This document shows positions 37,029 through 46,964 of a DNA stretch of 64,000 nucleotides, in pieces. Source of the DNA: Bradyrhizobiaceae bacterium (GTDB taxonomy: Bacteria; Bacteroidota; Ignavibacteria; Kapaibacteriales; Kapaibacteriaceae); NCBI GenBank assembly GCA_024103135.1, contig JAGFIZ010000057.1:1-64000 (forward strand), in the 5' to 3' direction. Below the pieces are notes generated by a model. That model was not told the origin of the DNA. It was given only the letters and a program-made list of their open reading frames with translations, and searched no databases. Position numbers and translations under genes: made by a program. Within the stretch, counting starts at the first letter, position 1; every line of letters starts with the position of its first letter.

Positions 37029-38282
37029 GGCCAACTTAGCGACCTCGCTTGGTAGCAGTGCTCGATTGTACACACGCACATCGTCCATATACCCGATAAG
37101 CCCCGGCATCTGTTCGGGCTTCAGCGTACTTGAACGAAGCGTACCAAACATGAACTGTTGGGTTGTTGTTGTTGGTGATGGTTTACCAGTCCATGAATCC
37201 CCATCCACGTACACGCCATTGACGTACAACATTGTGCCAGAGGTGCTATACACAACAGCCACGTGATTCCATTGGTCAAGCTTGTATGGCACCACATCGG
37301 CTCTTGCGTAAGCATTGAACTTGTTCCTGGTGTACGATGCATTGAGCACTCCAGCCTCAAAGAAGACGCTGTATCCTTCACCACTAGGATGCAGGTACTT
37401 GCCGATGATGATGCCATCAGACGGATATGGCTGATCGCATTTGAACCAGAACGCCATGGTAAGGGGCAGTGCATTGAAGGACTCTGACGTTGGAATTCTC
37501 ACCCACTGCGATGGACTAGCAAAGTGAATTGCACTATTCGGTATTCCGAACCTGTCTGGTCCGTATGTAGGATTTCCCTCTTCAACACCAGAATATCCGT
37601 TTCCAGAACTATCGGCAACATTGCCGTCAAGCATGTAGTGAGCCATTGGTCCATCACTGCTCATAGTATCGGGGGGAACCGTACCACCTGTATCAACGGA
37701 GATAATCAGGAACGTTGTGTCAGCTTCCTTCACATTAGCAGTTACCTGCCTGGTTCCGTGCTTGCCTAACATGACGGTGATCACGTTCTGTCCCACAGGA
37801 ACATTGAGAAACTTGAACAAACCATTGGAGTCAGTAATGGCAGCATCAATTCGCGACGACAACCGAACTTCGGTATTCCTGTATGGCTCGGCAGTCACTG
37901 CGTCCTTGATTAAGCCCGCCACCGTTCCTGTTGCTGCAGGGGTACTGAGGATAATCGTTGCCGACGAAGTCTTTCCTGCAACTACATTGACCGTTGCCGT
38001 ACCTATGAGCGAGTCATTTTTGTTAGCATGAACCACATACGCACCAGGCTGGACATCACCCAAAACATAGGTGCCATCGGCCTGCGTCAGAATCGACTGC
38101 GTGGCGGGTACAGTAGAAATCAATGCTCCAGCAACCGGTGCATTGGAATTCTTATCTAAAGCAACCCCCGAAATGGTCCCCGTAGTAGGTGCCGTTGGAC
38201 TGCTTTCGCAGGCAACGAACAGCGCAATCATCACGATTAGCGAGAGACCCTTGATGCTCTGCAACATGTATTGGTTTTGCAT
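37023..38282 (-). CDS. Surface lipoprotein with carboxypeptidase-like beta repeats and LamG domain
   Basis: A lipoprotein signal with lipobox LFVAC precedes two carboxypeptidase-regulatory-like beta domains (TISGVALDKNSNAPVAGALIS; GTVAGLIKDAVTAEPYRNTEV). The C-terminal half is a LamG/concanavalin-like domain (AHYMLDGNVADSSGNGYSG, WNHVAVVYSTSGTMLYVNG, GYMDDVRVYNRAL). Such proteins usually bind glycans or act in surface adhesion; the target is unknown. The start is uncertain: ATG 38282 is listed, with ATG 38318 and ATG 38267 as alternatives. An exact TATTTTTG box lies upstream at 38331-38338 on this strand. No strand-mates adjoin it. Confidence 0.8.
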   Translation of the reverse strand: MQNQYMLQSIKGLSLIVMIALFVACESSPTAPTTGTISGVALDKNSNAPVAGALISTVPATQSILTQADGTYVLGDVQPGAYVVHANKNDSLIGTATVNVVAGKTSSATIILSTPAATGTVAGLIKDAVTAEPYRNTEVRLSSRIDAAITDSNGLFKFLNVPVGQNVITVMLGKHGTRQVTANVKEADTTFLIISVDTGGTVPPDTMSSDGPMAHYMLDGNVADSSGNGYSGVEEGNPTYGPDRFGIPNSAIHFASPSQWVRIPTSESFNALPLTMAFWFKCDQPYPSDGIIIGKYLHPSGEGYSVFFEAGVLNASYTRNKFNAYARADVVPYKLDQWNHVAVVYSTSGTMLYVNGVYVDGDSWTGKPSPTTTTQQFMFGTLRSSTLKPEQMPGLIGYMDDVRVYNRALLPSEVAKLAK

Positions 38283-38330
38283 GTTCCATCGACCTGAAGG
38301 TGAATGATTCTGTGACATCCTTGACCCGCT

Positions 38331-38338
38331 CAAAAATA
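38331..38338 (-). promoter_or_regulatory. Candidate -7 box of the LamG lipoprotein gene
   Basis: The minus strand reads TATTTTTG, an exact TAnnTTTG match, 12 bases before the alternative ATG at 38318 and 48 before ATG 38282. A TTG occurs 13 bases upstream, closer than usual. Confidence 0.4.
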
Positions 38339-38552
38339 CTCGTGCCGTCTTCAATACACTGTGACCTGTTGCAGCGAGCATCTGCAACGAATAATGTTAC
38401 ACGATACCAGCATAACTGCAAAACCAGCCGTACTGTTCGTCGTCCACTAAACCCGCGCCATATTCGACACCCCGCACTGACCACCCACTCTCACATTTGT
38501 TACCTCCCTAGCCCCCTTCAGAAAAACCCAGTGGTGGTGCGGTATGGTTGGG

Positions 38553-38560
38553 TATTTTTG
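38553..38560 (+). promoter_or_regulatory. Candidate -7 box of lepA
   Basis: TATTTTTG, an exact match to TAnnTTTG, ends 35 bases before the lepA ATG. GTG occupies the place of the -33 TTG with a 16-base spacer. Confidence 0.4.
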
Positions 38561-38595
38561 CGGTTTGCCCAGAATCTCACACGGCACAAGCCTTC

Positions 38596-40395
38596 ATGCA
38601 GCACTTTAGAAACTTTTGCATCATCGCCCATATTGACCACGGGAAAAGTACGTTGGCTGACCGTCTGCTGGAGCGGACGGGGCGCGTTTCGGCGCGGGAG
38701 ATGACGTACAATCAGATTCTCGACGATAACCCGCTGGAGCAAGAGCGTGGCATTACCATTAAGCTGCATGCCATCCAGATGGACTACGTGGCTAAGGATG
38801 GTCAGAACTATAAGCTGAACCTGATCGATACCCCTGGACACGTTGACTTCTCGTACGAGGTCTCACGCTCTCTAAGTGCCTGTGAGGGGGCTCTGTTAGT
38901 CGTAGATGCTACGCAAGGCGTCGAAGCGCAAACCATCTCGAACTTGTTCATGGCCATTGATCAGGGACTGGAAATCATTCCCGTCATCAACAAGATCGAC
39001 CTACCGGCTGCCGTCACTACGATCGAAACGGTCAAGCAACAAGTGATGGACTTGATTGGCTGCAAGGAAGAGGACATGATCCTTGCATCGGCTAAGTCGG
39101 GCATTGGCATCGACGAAATCCTGGAAGCCGTCATCCAACGTGTGCCACCACCTACGGGTGATCCCAACAAACCGCTGCGAGCCTTGATCTACGATTCGAT
39201 CTTTGATTCCTACCGTGGCGTTGTTGTGAACGTTCGCGTGTTCGACGGTGTGATGAAGGAGAAGGATAAGATCCGCTTCATGAATACGGGCTATGAGTAT
39301 GAGCTTGACGAGGTAGGCGTGCTATTTATGTCGCGCCAACGTACCAAGGTGCTCGAAGCCGGTAACGTAGGGTACTTCACGGCGGCAATCCGACGTCTGC
39401 AAGACACAAAGGTCGGCGATACGGTCACTCATGCCAATGCTCCTTGCGATGAATCCATTGCTGGTTTCCGCGAGGTCAAGCCAATGGTGTTTAGCGGTAT
39501 CTACCCTGCGGACAGTGACGACTTCGAGGACTTGCGCGAAGCCCTGGGCAAACTCACGTTGAACGATGCAGCCATTACCTACGAGCCCGAAACATCAAGC
39601 GCTCTGGGCTTTGGCTTCCGCTGCGGCTTTCTTGGCCTACTACACATGGAGATTGTCCAGGAGCGCCTGGAGCGAGAGTTTAACCAGACCATCGTAACAA
39701 CAGTACCGAACGTTCGATATCGGGTGATTACTACAAAGGACGAGGAGCTTTGGGTAGACAATCCGTCACAACTACCCAATCCCACGCTGATCGCCGATAT
39801 CCAGGAGCCATACATCCGTGCACAGATCATCTCTCCCACCGAGTATACGGGAGCAATCATGAAGCTGTGTATTGAACGACGCGGTACCATGGTCGGGCAG
39901 TCCTACCTTAGTGCAGATCGAGTGGACATGACGTTCGAATTGCCTCTGGCAGAAGTCGTGTTTGACTTTTACGACAAGCTCAAGAGCAATACCCGCGGCT
40001 ATGCGTCGCTGGACTATGAGTACAGCGACTATAAGTCGGGTCAGCTTGTCCGCATGGACATCCTGCTCAACGGCGAGCCAGTAGACGCACTATCAAGCAT
40101 CGTACACAGACAGAAAGCTCATGAATGGGGCAAGAAGTTGTGTGCAAAGCTCAAGGAGCTCATTCCACGACAGATGTTTGAGGTCGCCATCCAGGCAGCC
40201 ATTGGTTCAAAGATCATTGCAAGAGAAAGTATCAGCGCCATTCGCAAGAACGTGCTGGCCAAATGTTATGGCGGTGATATTTCAAGAAAACGCAAACTCA
40301 TAGAGAAACAGAAGGAGGGGAAGAAACGTATGAAACAGGTCGGACGAGTAGAAATCCCTCAAGAAGCCTTCCTTGCTGTTCTGTCGATCGACTAG
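38596..40395 (+). CDS. lepA: Elongation factor 4 (LepA)
   Basis: A ribosome-associated GTPase that promotes back-translocation or initiation efficiency. G1 is AHIDHGKST (residues 11-19); DTPGHVDF and NKIDLPAA follow. The C-terminal LepA-specific domain ends with [26 protein letters not shown] (26 residues, positions about 571-596). I chose ATG 38596; the longer frame from 38548 starts with TTG and includes the putative promoter box. 599 residues, standard. A weak imperfect hairpin follows at 40405-40445. Confidence 0.97.
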   Translation: MQHFRNFCIIAHIDHGKSTLADRLLERTGRVSAREMTYNQILDDNPLEQERGITIKLHAIQMDYVAKDGQNYKLNLIDTPGHVDFSYEVSRSLSACEGALLVVDATQGVEAQTISNLFMAIDQGLEIIPVINKIDLPAAVTTIETVKQQVMDLIGCKEEDMILASAKSGIGIDEILEAVIQRVPPPTGDPNKPLRALIYDSIFDSYRGVVVNVRVFDGVMKEKDKIRFMNTGYEYELDEVGVLFMSRQRTKVLEAGNVGYFTAAIRRLQDTKVGDTVTHANAPCDESIAGFREVKPMVFSGIYPADSDDFEDLREALGKLTLNDAAITYEPETSSALGFGFRCGFLGLLHMEIVQERLEREFNQTIVTTVPNVRYRVITTKDEELWVDNPSQLPNPTLIADIQEPYIRAQIISPTEYTGAIMKLCIERRGTMVGQSYLSADRVDMTFELPLAEVVFDFYDKLKSNTRGYASLDYEYSDYKSGQLVRMDILLNGEPVDALSSIVHRQKAHEWGKKLCAKLKELIPRQMFEVAIQAAIGSKIIARESISAIRKNVLAKCYGGDISRKRKLIEKQKEGKKRMKQVGRVEIPQEAFLAVLSID

Positions 40396-40404
40396 CACCT
40401 ACGT

Positions 40405-40445
40405 GATCGTGGCTTGCATTGACAACGAACAAGCAAGCCGTGGAT
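40405..40445. other. Imperfect inverted repeat after lepA
   Basis: GGCTTGC (40411-40417) and GCAAGCC (40433-40439) can pair, flanked by GATC on each side with a one-base offset. No T-run follows, so a simple terminator is not supported. It lies in the 98-base gap before the first signal peptidase gene. Confidence 0.3.
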
Positions 40446-40493
40446 CGTGAATGCTACAATCGTCGCTAATGTGTCATCATCCCTGCTTACAAC

Positions 40494-41471
40494 ATGAATC
40501 TGCTCACCTGGTACAAACAACGTAGAGAACGAAAGAAGAATGCGAAGAAGCCCGAGACCATTGGCGAACACCTTTGGTCATGGGTAAAGACCATCGTCTG
40601 GGCCCTCTCCGTAGTAACCATCGTCAACGGTCTGCTCCTCGCTTCCTTCACCGTACCAACGGGCTCGATGGAGAACACGGTGCTGCCGGGTGACTATGTA
40701 TTCGTGAACAAATTCATCTACGGACCAAGTACGCCACAGATCATTCCCTTCTTTAACATCACGCTGCCATATTACAAGTTGCCACCGTTGGCTGGACCAG
40801 ATCAGGGCGACGTGATTGTGTTCATCTTCCCTGGCAATAGAGATCAGGTAAAGGCCGACAACTTCGAGTACTACCTCAAGCGGTGCGTGGCTGTGGCTGG
40901 CGACACGCTACAGATCGTCAACCGCAAGGTCTATGTGAATGGCAAGGAGTTTACGCTGCCTACACATGCAAAGTTCAGAGACCTTTCGCCTGAACAACGT
41001 CAGCAGGAAACCGAGTCTACCCGCTACCAGACCTTTCCTCCTGGCCGTGGATATACGCGCGATGACTGGGGTCCGATGTGTATTCCAAAGGAGGGCGACG
41101 TAATCCAGCTCACTCGTGAAAACATCCTTGAATGGAGCACCTTCATTCGGCGTGAGGGACATGACGTTGATGTCAGCAGGATGCTTATCGACGGTCAGCC
41201 TGCCACGTCATACACGGTAGAGCGCGATTATGTGTTCGGCATGGGCGACAATCGCGACAACTCTCTCGACTCCCGGTTCTGGGGCTTCATACCCAAGGAG
41301 GACGTCGTGGGTACACCAATGATGGTGTACTGGTCATGGCCCGTCGAGTCAGAGAAAAACGTCACCGTGCAACGTCCAGACGGTCTATACGAAGTTCACC
41401 GCGTACCAACCACACTCGGTGAAAAGCTAACAGGAGTACGGTGGAGTCGGCTGGGAACGATCATCCGATAG
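40494..41471 (+). CDS. lepB: Signal peptidase I, long form
   Basis: Cleaves signal peptides from exported proteins at the outer face of the inner membrane. A cytoplasmic basic start is followed by one transmembrane helix, then the catalytic Ser58 in PTGSMENT and the general base Lys129 in YYLKRCVAV, and the GMGDNRDNSLDSRFWGF box. At 325 residues it is longer than its neighbour; the extra length is an insertion between the Lys box and the GDNRDNS box (about residues 150-230). A second peptidase gene overlaps its 3' end by 31 bases. Confidence 0.93.
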   Translation: MNLLTWYKQRRERKKNAKKPETIGEHLWSWVKTIVWALSVVTIVNGLLLASFTVPTGSMENTVLPGDYVFVNKFIYGPSTPQIIPFFNITLPYYKLPPLAGPDQGDVIVFIFPGNRDQVKADNFEYYLKRCVAVAGDTLQIVNRKVYVNGKEFTLPTHAKFRDLSPEQRQQETESTRYQTFPPGRGYTRDDWGPMCIPKEGDVIQLTRENILEWSTFIRREGHDVDVSRMLIDGQPATSYTVERDYVFGMGDNRDNSLDSRFWGFIPKEDVVGTPMMVYWSWPVESEKNVTVQRPDGLYEVHRVPTTLGEKLTGVRWSRLGTIIR

Positions 41472-42085
41472 CGCAAGCCGACGTCGCCGCTACGTCAGCT
41501 TCAGGTCTTACTTCGATACGCATTCGTGACGTCATCGTCACAGGCATCGTCGCTGCAAGCATTGCTGTGCTCCTACGCATCTTCGTGTTGGGGACGTTTA
41601 CCATTCCGTCCCATAGCATGGAGAATACCTTGATTCCTGGCGATCAGATCCTGGTTAGCAAACTCCCTAAATGGTTCGGCATCACTCCGAGTCGTGGTGA
41701 CGTTGTGGTGTTTACCATGCCCGACTCGCTACGGGCCGATAAGCCCGACGAGCTCTACGTAAAGCGAATCATCGGCTTGCCAACCGATACCGTAGGTATC
41801 ACTCCATTGGGAATAACCATCAACAACAAACTCATCCCCGACCCTCCTGCAAGTAAGGTCAAGCAGGCAATCGAGAATGGACGGGTCCAGATTGTAGTGC
41901 CCGATGGACATTACTTTATGATCGGCGACAATCGGTCCAACTCATGGGATTCACGGTATTGGGGCGTGCTGCCGGCTGACCACATTGAGGGTCGCCCCTT
42001 GCTTATCTATTGGTCGTACGGCTCTGTTGACTCTACTGAATCCAAGCACATCCGTTGGGATCGTCTGTTTAGCACGGTAAGGTAG
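41441..42085 (+). CDS. Signal peptidase I, short form
   Basis: A second type I signal peptidase of 214 residues in tandem with the first. One transmembrane helix (VIVTGIVAASIAVLLRIFVL), Ser59 in PSHSMENT, Lys108 in YVKRIIG and the MIGDNRSNSWDSRYWG box are all present, so it should be active. The start is a GTG at 41441 inside the upstream gene, giving a 31-base overlap; no shorter in-frame start precedes the helix convincingly. hemW begins one base after its stop. Confidence 0.9.
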   Translation: MESAGNDHPIAQADVAATSASGLTSIRIRDVIVTGIVAASIAVLLRIFVLGTFTIPSHSMENTLIPGDQILVSKLPKWFGITPSRGDVVVFTMPDSLRADKPDELYVKRIIGLPTDTVGITPLGITINNKLIPDPPASKVKQAIENGRVQIVVPDGHYFMIGDNRSNSWDSRYWGVLPADHIEGRPLLIYWSYGSVDSTESKHIRWDRLFSTVR

Positions 42086-42086
42086 T

Positions 42087-43301
42087 ATGAGTGTTCTCGA
42101 CAGTCCATCGAACAACGGTTGCAACTCGATCTACATCCACGTGCCGTTTTGCGAGAAGAAGTGTACATACTGCGACTTCTACTCCATTGAGAATACCGAA
42201 CACATTGATGCTTTTGTCGGCGATGTGATTGCCGAGATTGCCCTGCGACTTCAGAATATCACGCAACCTGTTCAGCCATCTACGATATTCTTTGGCGGTG
42301 GCACGCCCACGTTACTCACCGCCAATCACATCGAACGGATTCTTCACGCCCTACCAACACCGTTGGCTAACGCTGAAATCACGATGGAAGCAAACCCCGG
42401 CACGATCAGCCCGGAGAAGCTTAGTGAGTATCGTTCACTTGGCGTTAACCGCCTAAGCATAGGCGTTCAGTCGTTCAATCCTTCCGAACTCGAATTCCTT
42501 ACTCGCATCCATAGCCGAGAACAAGCAATTGATGCTGTGCATCACGCCCGTAAGGCAGGATTCGACAACGTGAATATCGACGTGATGTTTGCACTACCAT
42601 CACAGACGGCTGCTTCGCTGAGCGCCACGTTGCAACAAGTGCTGGCACTGGGAACCGAACACGTCAGCGCTTACTCGCTCATCTATGAACATGGAACTCC
42701 ACTCTTCAGACAGATGAAAAGGGGCTTGGTAATACCAACTCCTGAAGACGTCGATGCAGAACTGTACGAGCTGGTGATCAGCACACTCACCTCCGCCGGC
42801 TACCGCCAATACGAAGTGAGCAACTTTGCACATCCGGACAAGGAGTGCCGACATAACCTTGCATACTGGCATGCCCGCGACCACTTGTCGGTTGGACCGT
42901 CTGCTCACGGCTTATTGAATGGCGAGCGTTACTGGAACCACCGCAGTCTCTCGTCATGGCAACGCTTGGTGCGCATGGGTACGCTACCACAGGCCAACAC
43001 GGAAACGCTCGACGAGAGAGAAACGATGAATGAGTTTGTCTTTCTCACACTTCGCTCCGATGGAATTCCTGTAGACCAAGTACACCGTCGCTTTGGTTTT
43101 GACGTACGCACTGCGCTTGGTGCGAGACTTGCAGACTGGATCCAGGATGATTTAATCGCCGACTCGAATGGCGTGTTGCGGTTGACCTCTCACGGCTACG
43201 CCGTATGCGACGAGCTTACCGTGCATGTGCTTGAGGCATGTGATCAAGCATGGGAATCGTCTCGCGCAGGAACTCAGACCAACATTACCGCTACGGAGTA
43301 G
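42087..43301 (+). CDS. hemW: Radical SAM heme chaperone HemW
   Basis: A radical SAM protein related to HemN that binds heme and delivers it to respiratory proteins. IYIHVPFCEKKCTYCDFYS supplies the cluster cysteines Cys22, Cys26 and Cys29; FGGGTPT, EANPGT, GVQSFN and NIDVMFALPSQT follow in the family order. 404 residues. Unlike HemN it has the CxxxCxxC motif without the extra conserved Cys typical of true coproporphyrinogen oxidase, so the HemW assignment is preferred. Last gene of the lepA-lepB-lepB-hemW run. Confidence 0.92.
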   Translation: MSVLDSPSNNGCNSIYIHVPFCEKKCTYCDFYSIENTEHIDAFVGDVIAEIALRLQNITQPVQPSTIFFGGGTPTLLTANHIERILHALPTPLANAEITMEANPGTISPEKLSEYRSLGVNRLSIGVQSFNPSELEFLTRIHSREQAIDAVHHARKAGFDNVNIDVMFALPSQTAASLSATLQQVLALGTEHVSAYSLIYEHGTPLFRQMKRGLVIPTPEDVDAELYELVISTLTSAGYRQYEVSNFAHPDKECRHNLAYWHARDHLSVGPSAHGLLNGERYWNHRSLSSWQRLVRMGTLPQANTETLDERETMNEFVFLTLRSDGIPVDQVHRRFGFDVRTALGARLADWIQDDLIADSNGVLRLTSHGYAVCDELTVHVLEACDQAWESSRAGTQTNITATE

Positions 43302-43359
43302 CAAGTCGTGGTGCGTGCACATCACGCTGCTGCATTGTGCATCTAAGCACTCGGACTTC

Positions 43360-44676
43360 TTATTCCGTCCGCAATGCCTCAGAGACAACCGTCCGCGCAG
43401 CCCGCGATGCAGGATAGAGTGCAGCAAGTCCAGCCAACACTAGCGACGTTACGGCAATGAGCAGCACGTCGGCTAGCTGAACCTCAAGTGGTAGGTACGG
43501 GATGAGAAATCCTTCTGACATGTCGAAGGATATCCAGTGAAAGGTGTTCTGTCCCCAGCATACGCCCAGTCCTAGGACAAGTCCGCACACCACGCTCACC
43601 ACCCCGATGCTTAGTCCTTGCAAGAGATACACTCGTCGAATATCAGCGCTGGTAAAGCCCATACCCAACAGTATCGCGATGTCGCGTCGCTTCTCTACGA
43701 CGCCTAACGTAAGCGACACCAACACACTAAATGATGCAACCAGCACGATGAGCGAGAGCACGACAAACGTCCCAACACTTTCCAAGCGCATGGTGTCGAC
43801 CAGTCCTCTATTGGCATCTTCCCACGTGGAAATGCGAATGCCGTTGGTCTTCTGCGATACCATAGCCCCCTTCCCACCGTCATCCTCAGATGTAGTGGAA
43901 GTGACCGAGGTGTTCGAAAGCTGCGACTGAATAGCCGCCTTAATGGCTGGCAAGGCAAGTGAAAGCTCGCGAGGGTTTGGCACGTTAGCAAACAGCTCTG
44001 CTCTTCCCTCCTTGACTGACAGTGGAATGGCGCCACTCGCAACGTACATGCGTGGAAGACCTACGTCTCTTGCCGTAGTTGTTTGGTAGATGCCGGTCAC
44101 AACAACGGCATTGCCTTTCGGTACGCCCACACCCATCATCGCATGCTCTACATCGAGGACGGAGAAGAGATTCATCGTATCGCCAATGCGTAATTGAAGT
44201 TGATCGGCCATGTTTACCGAGATCACGGCACCATAGCCTGACGTGAGTTTCAAGGCAAAGCGTCCAACAACGATGGAGTTGTGTAGTCCTTCAAAGACCT
44301 TGCTTGAGGGTTGAGTCAGGACGATCACATCGGCTGCACCAGTCTTGATACCACTCTGTACGACGACCTTCGACGTAACGACCTCGGTAACCGTCGGCTC
44401 ACCCACCGTCTGCTCAAGTGCCCTAGTGAGTATGCGCTCAGCTCCGTCAATTGAGTCAAAGGTCAGCCCCTTCTCTGGCACCGCAGTAAGATGCGGTCCA
44501 AAACCAATCATCAAGTCGTGAGCAACGCCACGGAAACCATTGAATAGCGACGTTACGATAACCAAGGCTGCAGTGCCGATGACGATGCCCAATACACTAA
44601 GCATACCGATGATCGTAATCACCGACAGCTTCGTAGGGCGCACGTAACGCCGTGCAATCATCCACGCTGCCTTCAT
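43360..44676 (-). CDS. Lipoprotein-releasing ABC transporter permease (LolC/E type)
   Basis: The permease of an ABC system that extracts lipoproteins from the inner membrane. Its 438 residues show an N-terminal helix (SVITIIGMLSVLGIVIGTAALVIV), a large periplasmic MacB-like domain, and three C-terminal helices with the FtsX fold (FVVLSLIVLVASFSVLVSLTLGVVEKRRDIAILLGMG). EKRRDIAILLGMG is the coupling-helix signature. The LolD ATPase is not adjacent. It ends the minus-strand series from the methionine sulfoxide reductase through ppk1 and converges with hemW. Confidence 0.88.
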   Translation of the reverse strand: MKAAWMIARRYVRPTKLSVITIIGMLSVLGIVIGTAALVIVTSLFNGFRGVAHDLMIGFGPHLTAVPEKGLTFDSIDGAERILTRALEQTVGEPTVTEVVTSKVVVQSGIKTGAADVIVLTQPSSKVFEGLHNSIVVGRFALKLTSGYGAVISVNMADQLQLRIGDTMNLFSVLDVEHAMMGVGVPKGNAVVVTGIYQTTTARDVGLPRMYVASGAIPLSVKEGRAELFANVPNPRELSLALPAIKAAIQSQLSNTSVTSTTSEDDGGKGAMVSQKTNGIRISTWEDANRGLVDTMRLESVGTFVVLSLIVLVASFSVLVSLTLGVVEKRRDIAILLGMGFTSADIRRVYLLQGLSIGVVSVVCGLVLGLGVCWGQNTFHWISFDMSEGFLIPYLPLEVQLADVLLIAVTSLVLAGLAALYPASRAARTVVSEALRTE

Positions 44677-44749
44677 TGCTGACCTTTGTTAGGGGGCTGT
44701 GTCATTCACGTGATACCATGTCTAGCGGTGCTTAGGCGATCGTAGTTGA

Positions 44750-46885
44750 TTAGCGTTTTGCTCGCCTAAGCAAGACCATCTGAACACGATTGGCGTTTGC
44801 ATCACGATAACCGGCCGGACGAATGTATGCTCCATCGCTCTGAAGCAACCGCACTCTTGCATAGGCATGCAAGTAGTCATCGAGAATCTGGCGCAACTGC
44901 ATGGCATAGCGCTCGTCGTGTATCGGAAACAACAATTCGATTCGCTTGTCAAGGTTCCTGCCCATCCAGTCGGCACTACCTATGAACACTTCCGGTTTGC
45001 CATTATTCCCGAACCAGAAGATTCTGCTGTGTTCTAGGAAGCGATCAAGGATGCTGCTGACGGTAATGGTTTCGCTTATGCCTGGCAAGCCTGGACGCAG
45101 ACAACACATACCGCGGACAATCAGGTCGATCTTGACTCCTGCCATACTTGCACGGTACAACGCCCTGATGATCTGCGGATCGGTAAGGGCATTCATCTTG
45201 GCAATGATGTGTCCGCTACCGCCACTCAAGGCGTGGTCACGCTCACGGTAAATCAGGTCAAGGAACTTCTTACGAAGATTGATTGGTGCTACACCAAGGT
45301 ACTGCCACTCGTCATGCTTGGAGTAGCCCGTGAGCATGTTGAAGAGGTGGACAAAGTCACGCTCGAACTCTTGTCGGCCAGTAAAGATGCCAATGTCCGT
45401 ATACACTCGTGATGTTGCCAGGTTGTAGTTGCCTGTTGCGACATGAGCGTAGGTAATCATCTTGGTTCCTTCTCTGCGGATGACCAAGCAGAGCTTACAA
45501 TGCACCTTGAGTCCTTGTACGCCATACACCACGTGCACACCACTATGCTCTAGCTCACGAGCCCAGTTGATGTTGGTTTCTTCATCGAACCGAGCCTTGA
45601 GTTCGACGAAGGCCGTGACGTTCTTGCCGTTCAATGCCGCTTGCTTGAGAGCATCGGCAACTGGCGACTTGCCGCCGGTACGATACAAGGTAATCTTGAT
45701 GGCCAACACTTGCGGGTCGTTGGCCGCCGTCGTGAGGAACTTGACTACACTGTTGGTAAACGAGTCGAAGGGATGGTGCACCATCACGTCGTCATGCTTC
45801 AACGTGTCAAAGATGCTAGAACCATCGGGTGCAAACTCGGGGACTACTCTGCTGGTGAATGGTGCGTCCTTGAGCTTGCGCTTTTCCAGTTTCATGAGGA
45901 CAAGGAAGTCCTGCAAGTTGAAAGGAAGGTCAAGATGGTAGACGTCACTGGCAAGCAGACCCAGCGAGCGGACAAGGATTTCCAACAGGAAGGCCGGCAT
46001 ATCGGTGCCGACTTCAAGTCGAACGGCGTCTGCACCGAGTCTGCGCTTCCGAATGCCTTCAGCAATGGCCGTCATCAAGTCATTGGCTTCGTCTTCGGCA
46101 ATGGCAACGTCGGCATCACGGGTCACTCGGAATACGTGACTCTCGCGTAGTGTTAGCCCGGGGAACAGGATGTCGGCATGAGCACGAATCACTTCTTCAA
46201 GCGGGATGAAGTAGTTCCCTGAGTTCCGGCGAATGCGAACCAGGCGTGGCAACGTTGATGGAAGCTGCAGAACGCCCACCTTTACACCGTCCTCTGGTCT
46301 GTCGGTATCCAACAGCACGAAGCCAATGTTCAACGATCGGTTGATCAGACGTGGGAAGGGATGTCCGGTATCTAGTGCCAGTGGTGTGAGCACGGGAAGG
46401 ATGTTGTCGAGGAAGTCGGCTTCCAGGATCGACCGTTCATGCTCGGCAAGAGCTTCAAACTTGAGAATGTGAATGCCTTCACGCTCCAGTGCAGGGAACA
46501 CGTCGGTGTTGTAGATGTGTGCTTGCCACTCGTAGAGCGGGAGCAGACGCCTGCGAATCTCATGAAGTTGCTCGCTCGGCGTCATCCCGTCAGGCGAAAG
46601 CTCCGTGACCCCCATATCGCGCTGCTCCATCAACCCTGCAACGCGTATCATGAAGAACTCGTCAAGGTTGGTGGAGAAGATGCTTAGGAATTTTAACCGC
46701 TCCAGCAGTGGATGGGAATGGTCTTCGGCTTCCTGGAGGACACGACTGTTAAACTCCAGCCAGCTTAACTCGCGGTTAATGTAGAGTCGCTCATCATGCA
46801 AGTCGATGGTTGGCTGTTGATGTTCCTGGCTCACCTTGATTTGCTGTCTCTCTTTGTCCGTAACTGACGTTTTGTGATCACTCAT
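44750..46885 (-). CDS. ppk1: Polyphosphate kinase 1
   Basis: Reversibly makes polyphosphate from ATP. The 711-residue protein opens with YINRELSWLEFNSRVLQEA, has STNLDEFFMIRVAGL, KITLYRTG, and VHCKLCLV, in which His462 aligns with the phospho-accepting histidine of E. coli Ppk; HVATGNYN and YTDIGIFT follow. Typical length and motif order. A promoter-like TTG-N20-TAGCTTCG lies directly upstream, six bases from the ATG. No ppx or other phosphate gene adjoins. Confidence 0.96.
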   Translation of the reverse strand: MSDHKTSVTDKERQQIKVSQEHQQPTIDLHDERLYINRELSWLEFNSRVLQEAEDHSHPLLERLKFLSIFSTNLDEFFMIRVAGLMEQRDMGVTELSPDGMTPSEQLHEIRRRLLPLYEWQAHIYNTDVFPALEREGIHILKFEALAEHERSILEADFLDNILPVLTPLALDTGHPFPRLINRSLNIGFVLLDTDRPEDGVKVGVLQLPSTLPRLVRIRRNSGNYFIPLEEVIRAHADILFPGLTLRESHVFRVTRDADVAIAEDEANDLMTAIAEGIRKRRLGADAVRLEVGTDMPAFLLEILVRSLGLLASDVYHLDLPFNLQDFLVLMKLEKRKLKDAPFTSRVVPEFAPDGSSIFDTLKHDDVMVHHPFDSFTNSVVKFLTTAANDPQVLAIKITLYRTGGKSPVADALKQAALNGKNVTAFVELKARFDEETNINWARELEHSGVHVVYGVQGLKVHCKLCLVIRREGTKMITYAHVATGNYNLATSRVYTDIGIFTGRQEFERDFVHLFNMLTGYSKHDEWQYLGVAPINLRKKFLDLIYRERDHALSGGSGHIIAKMNALTDPQIIRALYRASMAGVKIDLIVRGMCCLRPGLPGISETITVSSILDRFLEHSRIFWFGNNGKPEVFIGSADWMGRNLDKRIELLFPIHDERYAMQLRQILDDYLHAYARVRLLQSDGAYIRPAGYRDANANRVQMVLLRRAKR

Positions 46886-46891
46886 GGAATT

Positions 46892-46922
46892 CGAAGCTAC
46901 TACAACTGCAGTGGTGTAACAA
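46892..46922 (-). promoter_or_regulatory. Candidate promoter of ppk1
   Basis: On the minus strand, TTG (46920-46922), a 20-base spacer and TAGCTTCG (46892-46899) resemble TTG/TAnnTTTG with one mismatch in the second box. The ATG at 46885 is six bases downstream. Confidence 0.45.
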
Positions 46923-46964
46923 GGTCTGTGCAGACGCTGGTGGAGGGTACTTGTTGCCAGCGGG

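Noticed and set aside
38548-38595. Upstream TTG start extending LepA by 16 residues
   Set aside because: The extension has no homology to LepA and overlaps a TATTTTTG promoter-like box.
43313-43327. GCGTG/CACGC hairpin between hemW and the permease as a terminator
   Set aside because: Only five pairs and no T-run on either strand.
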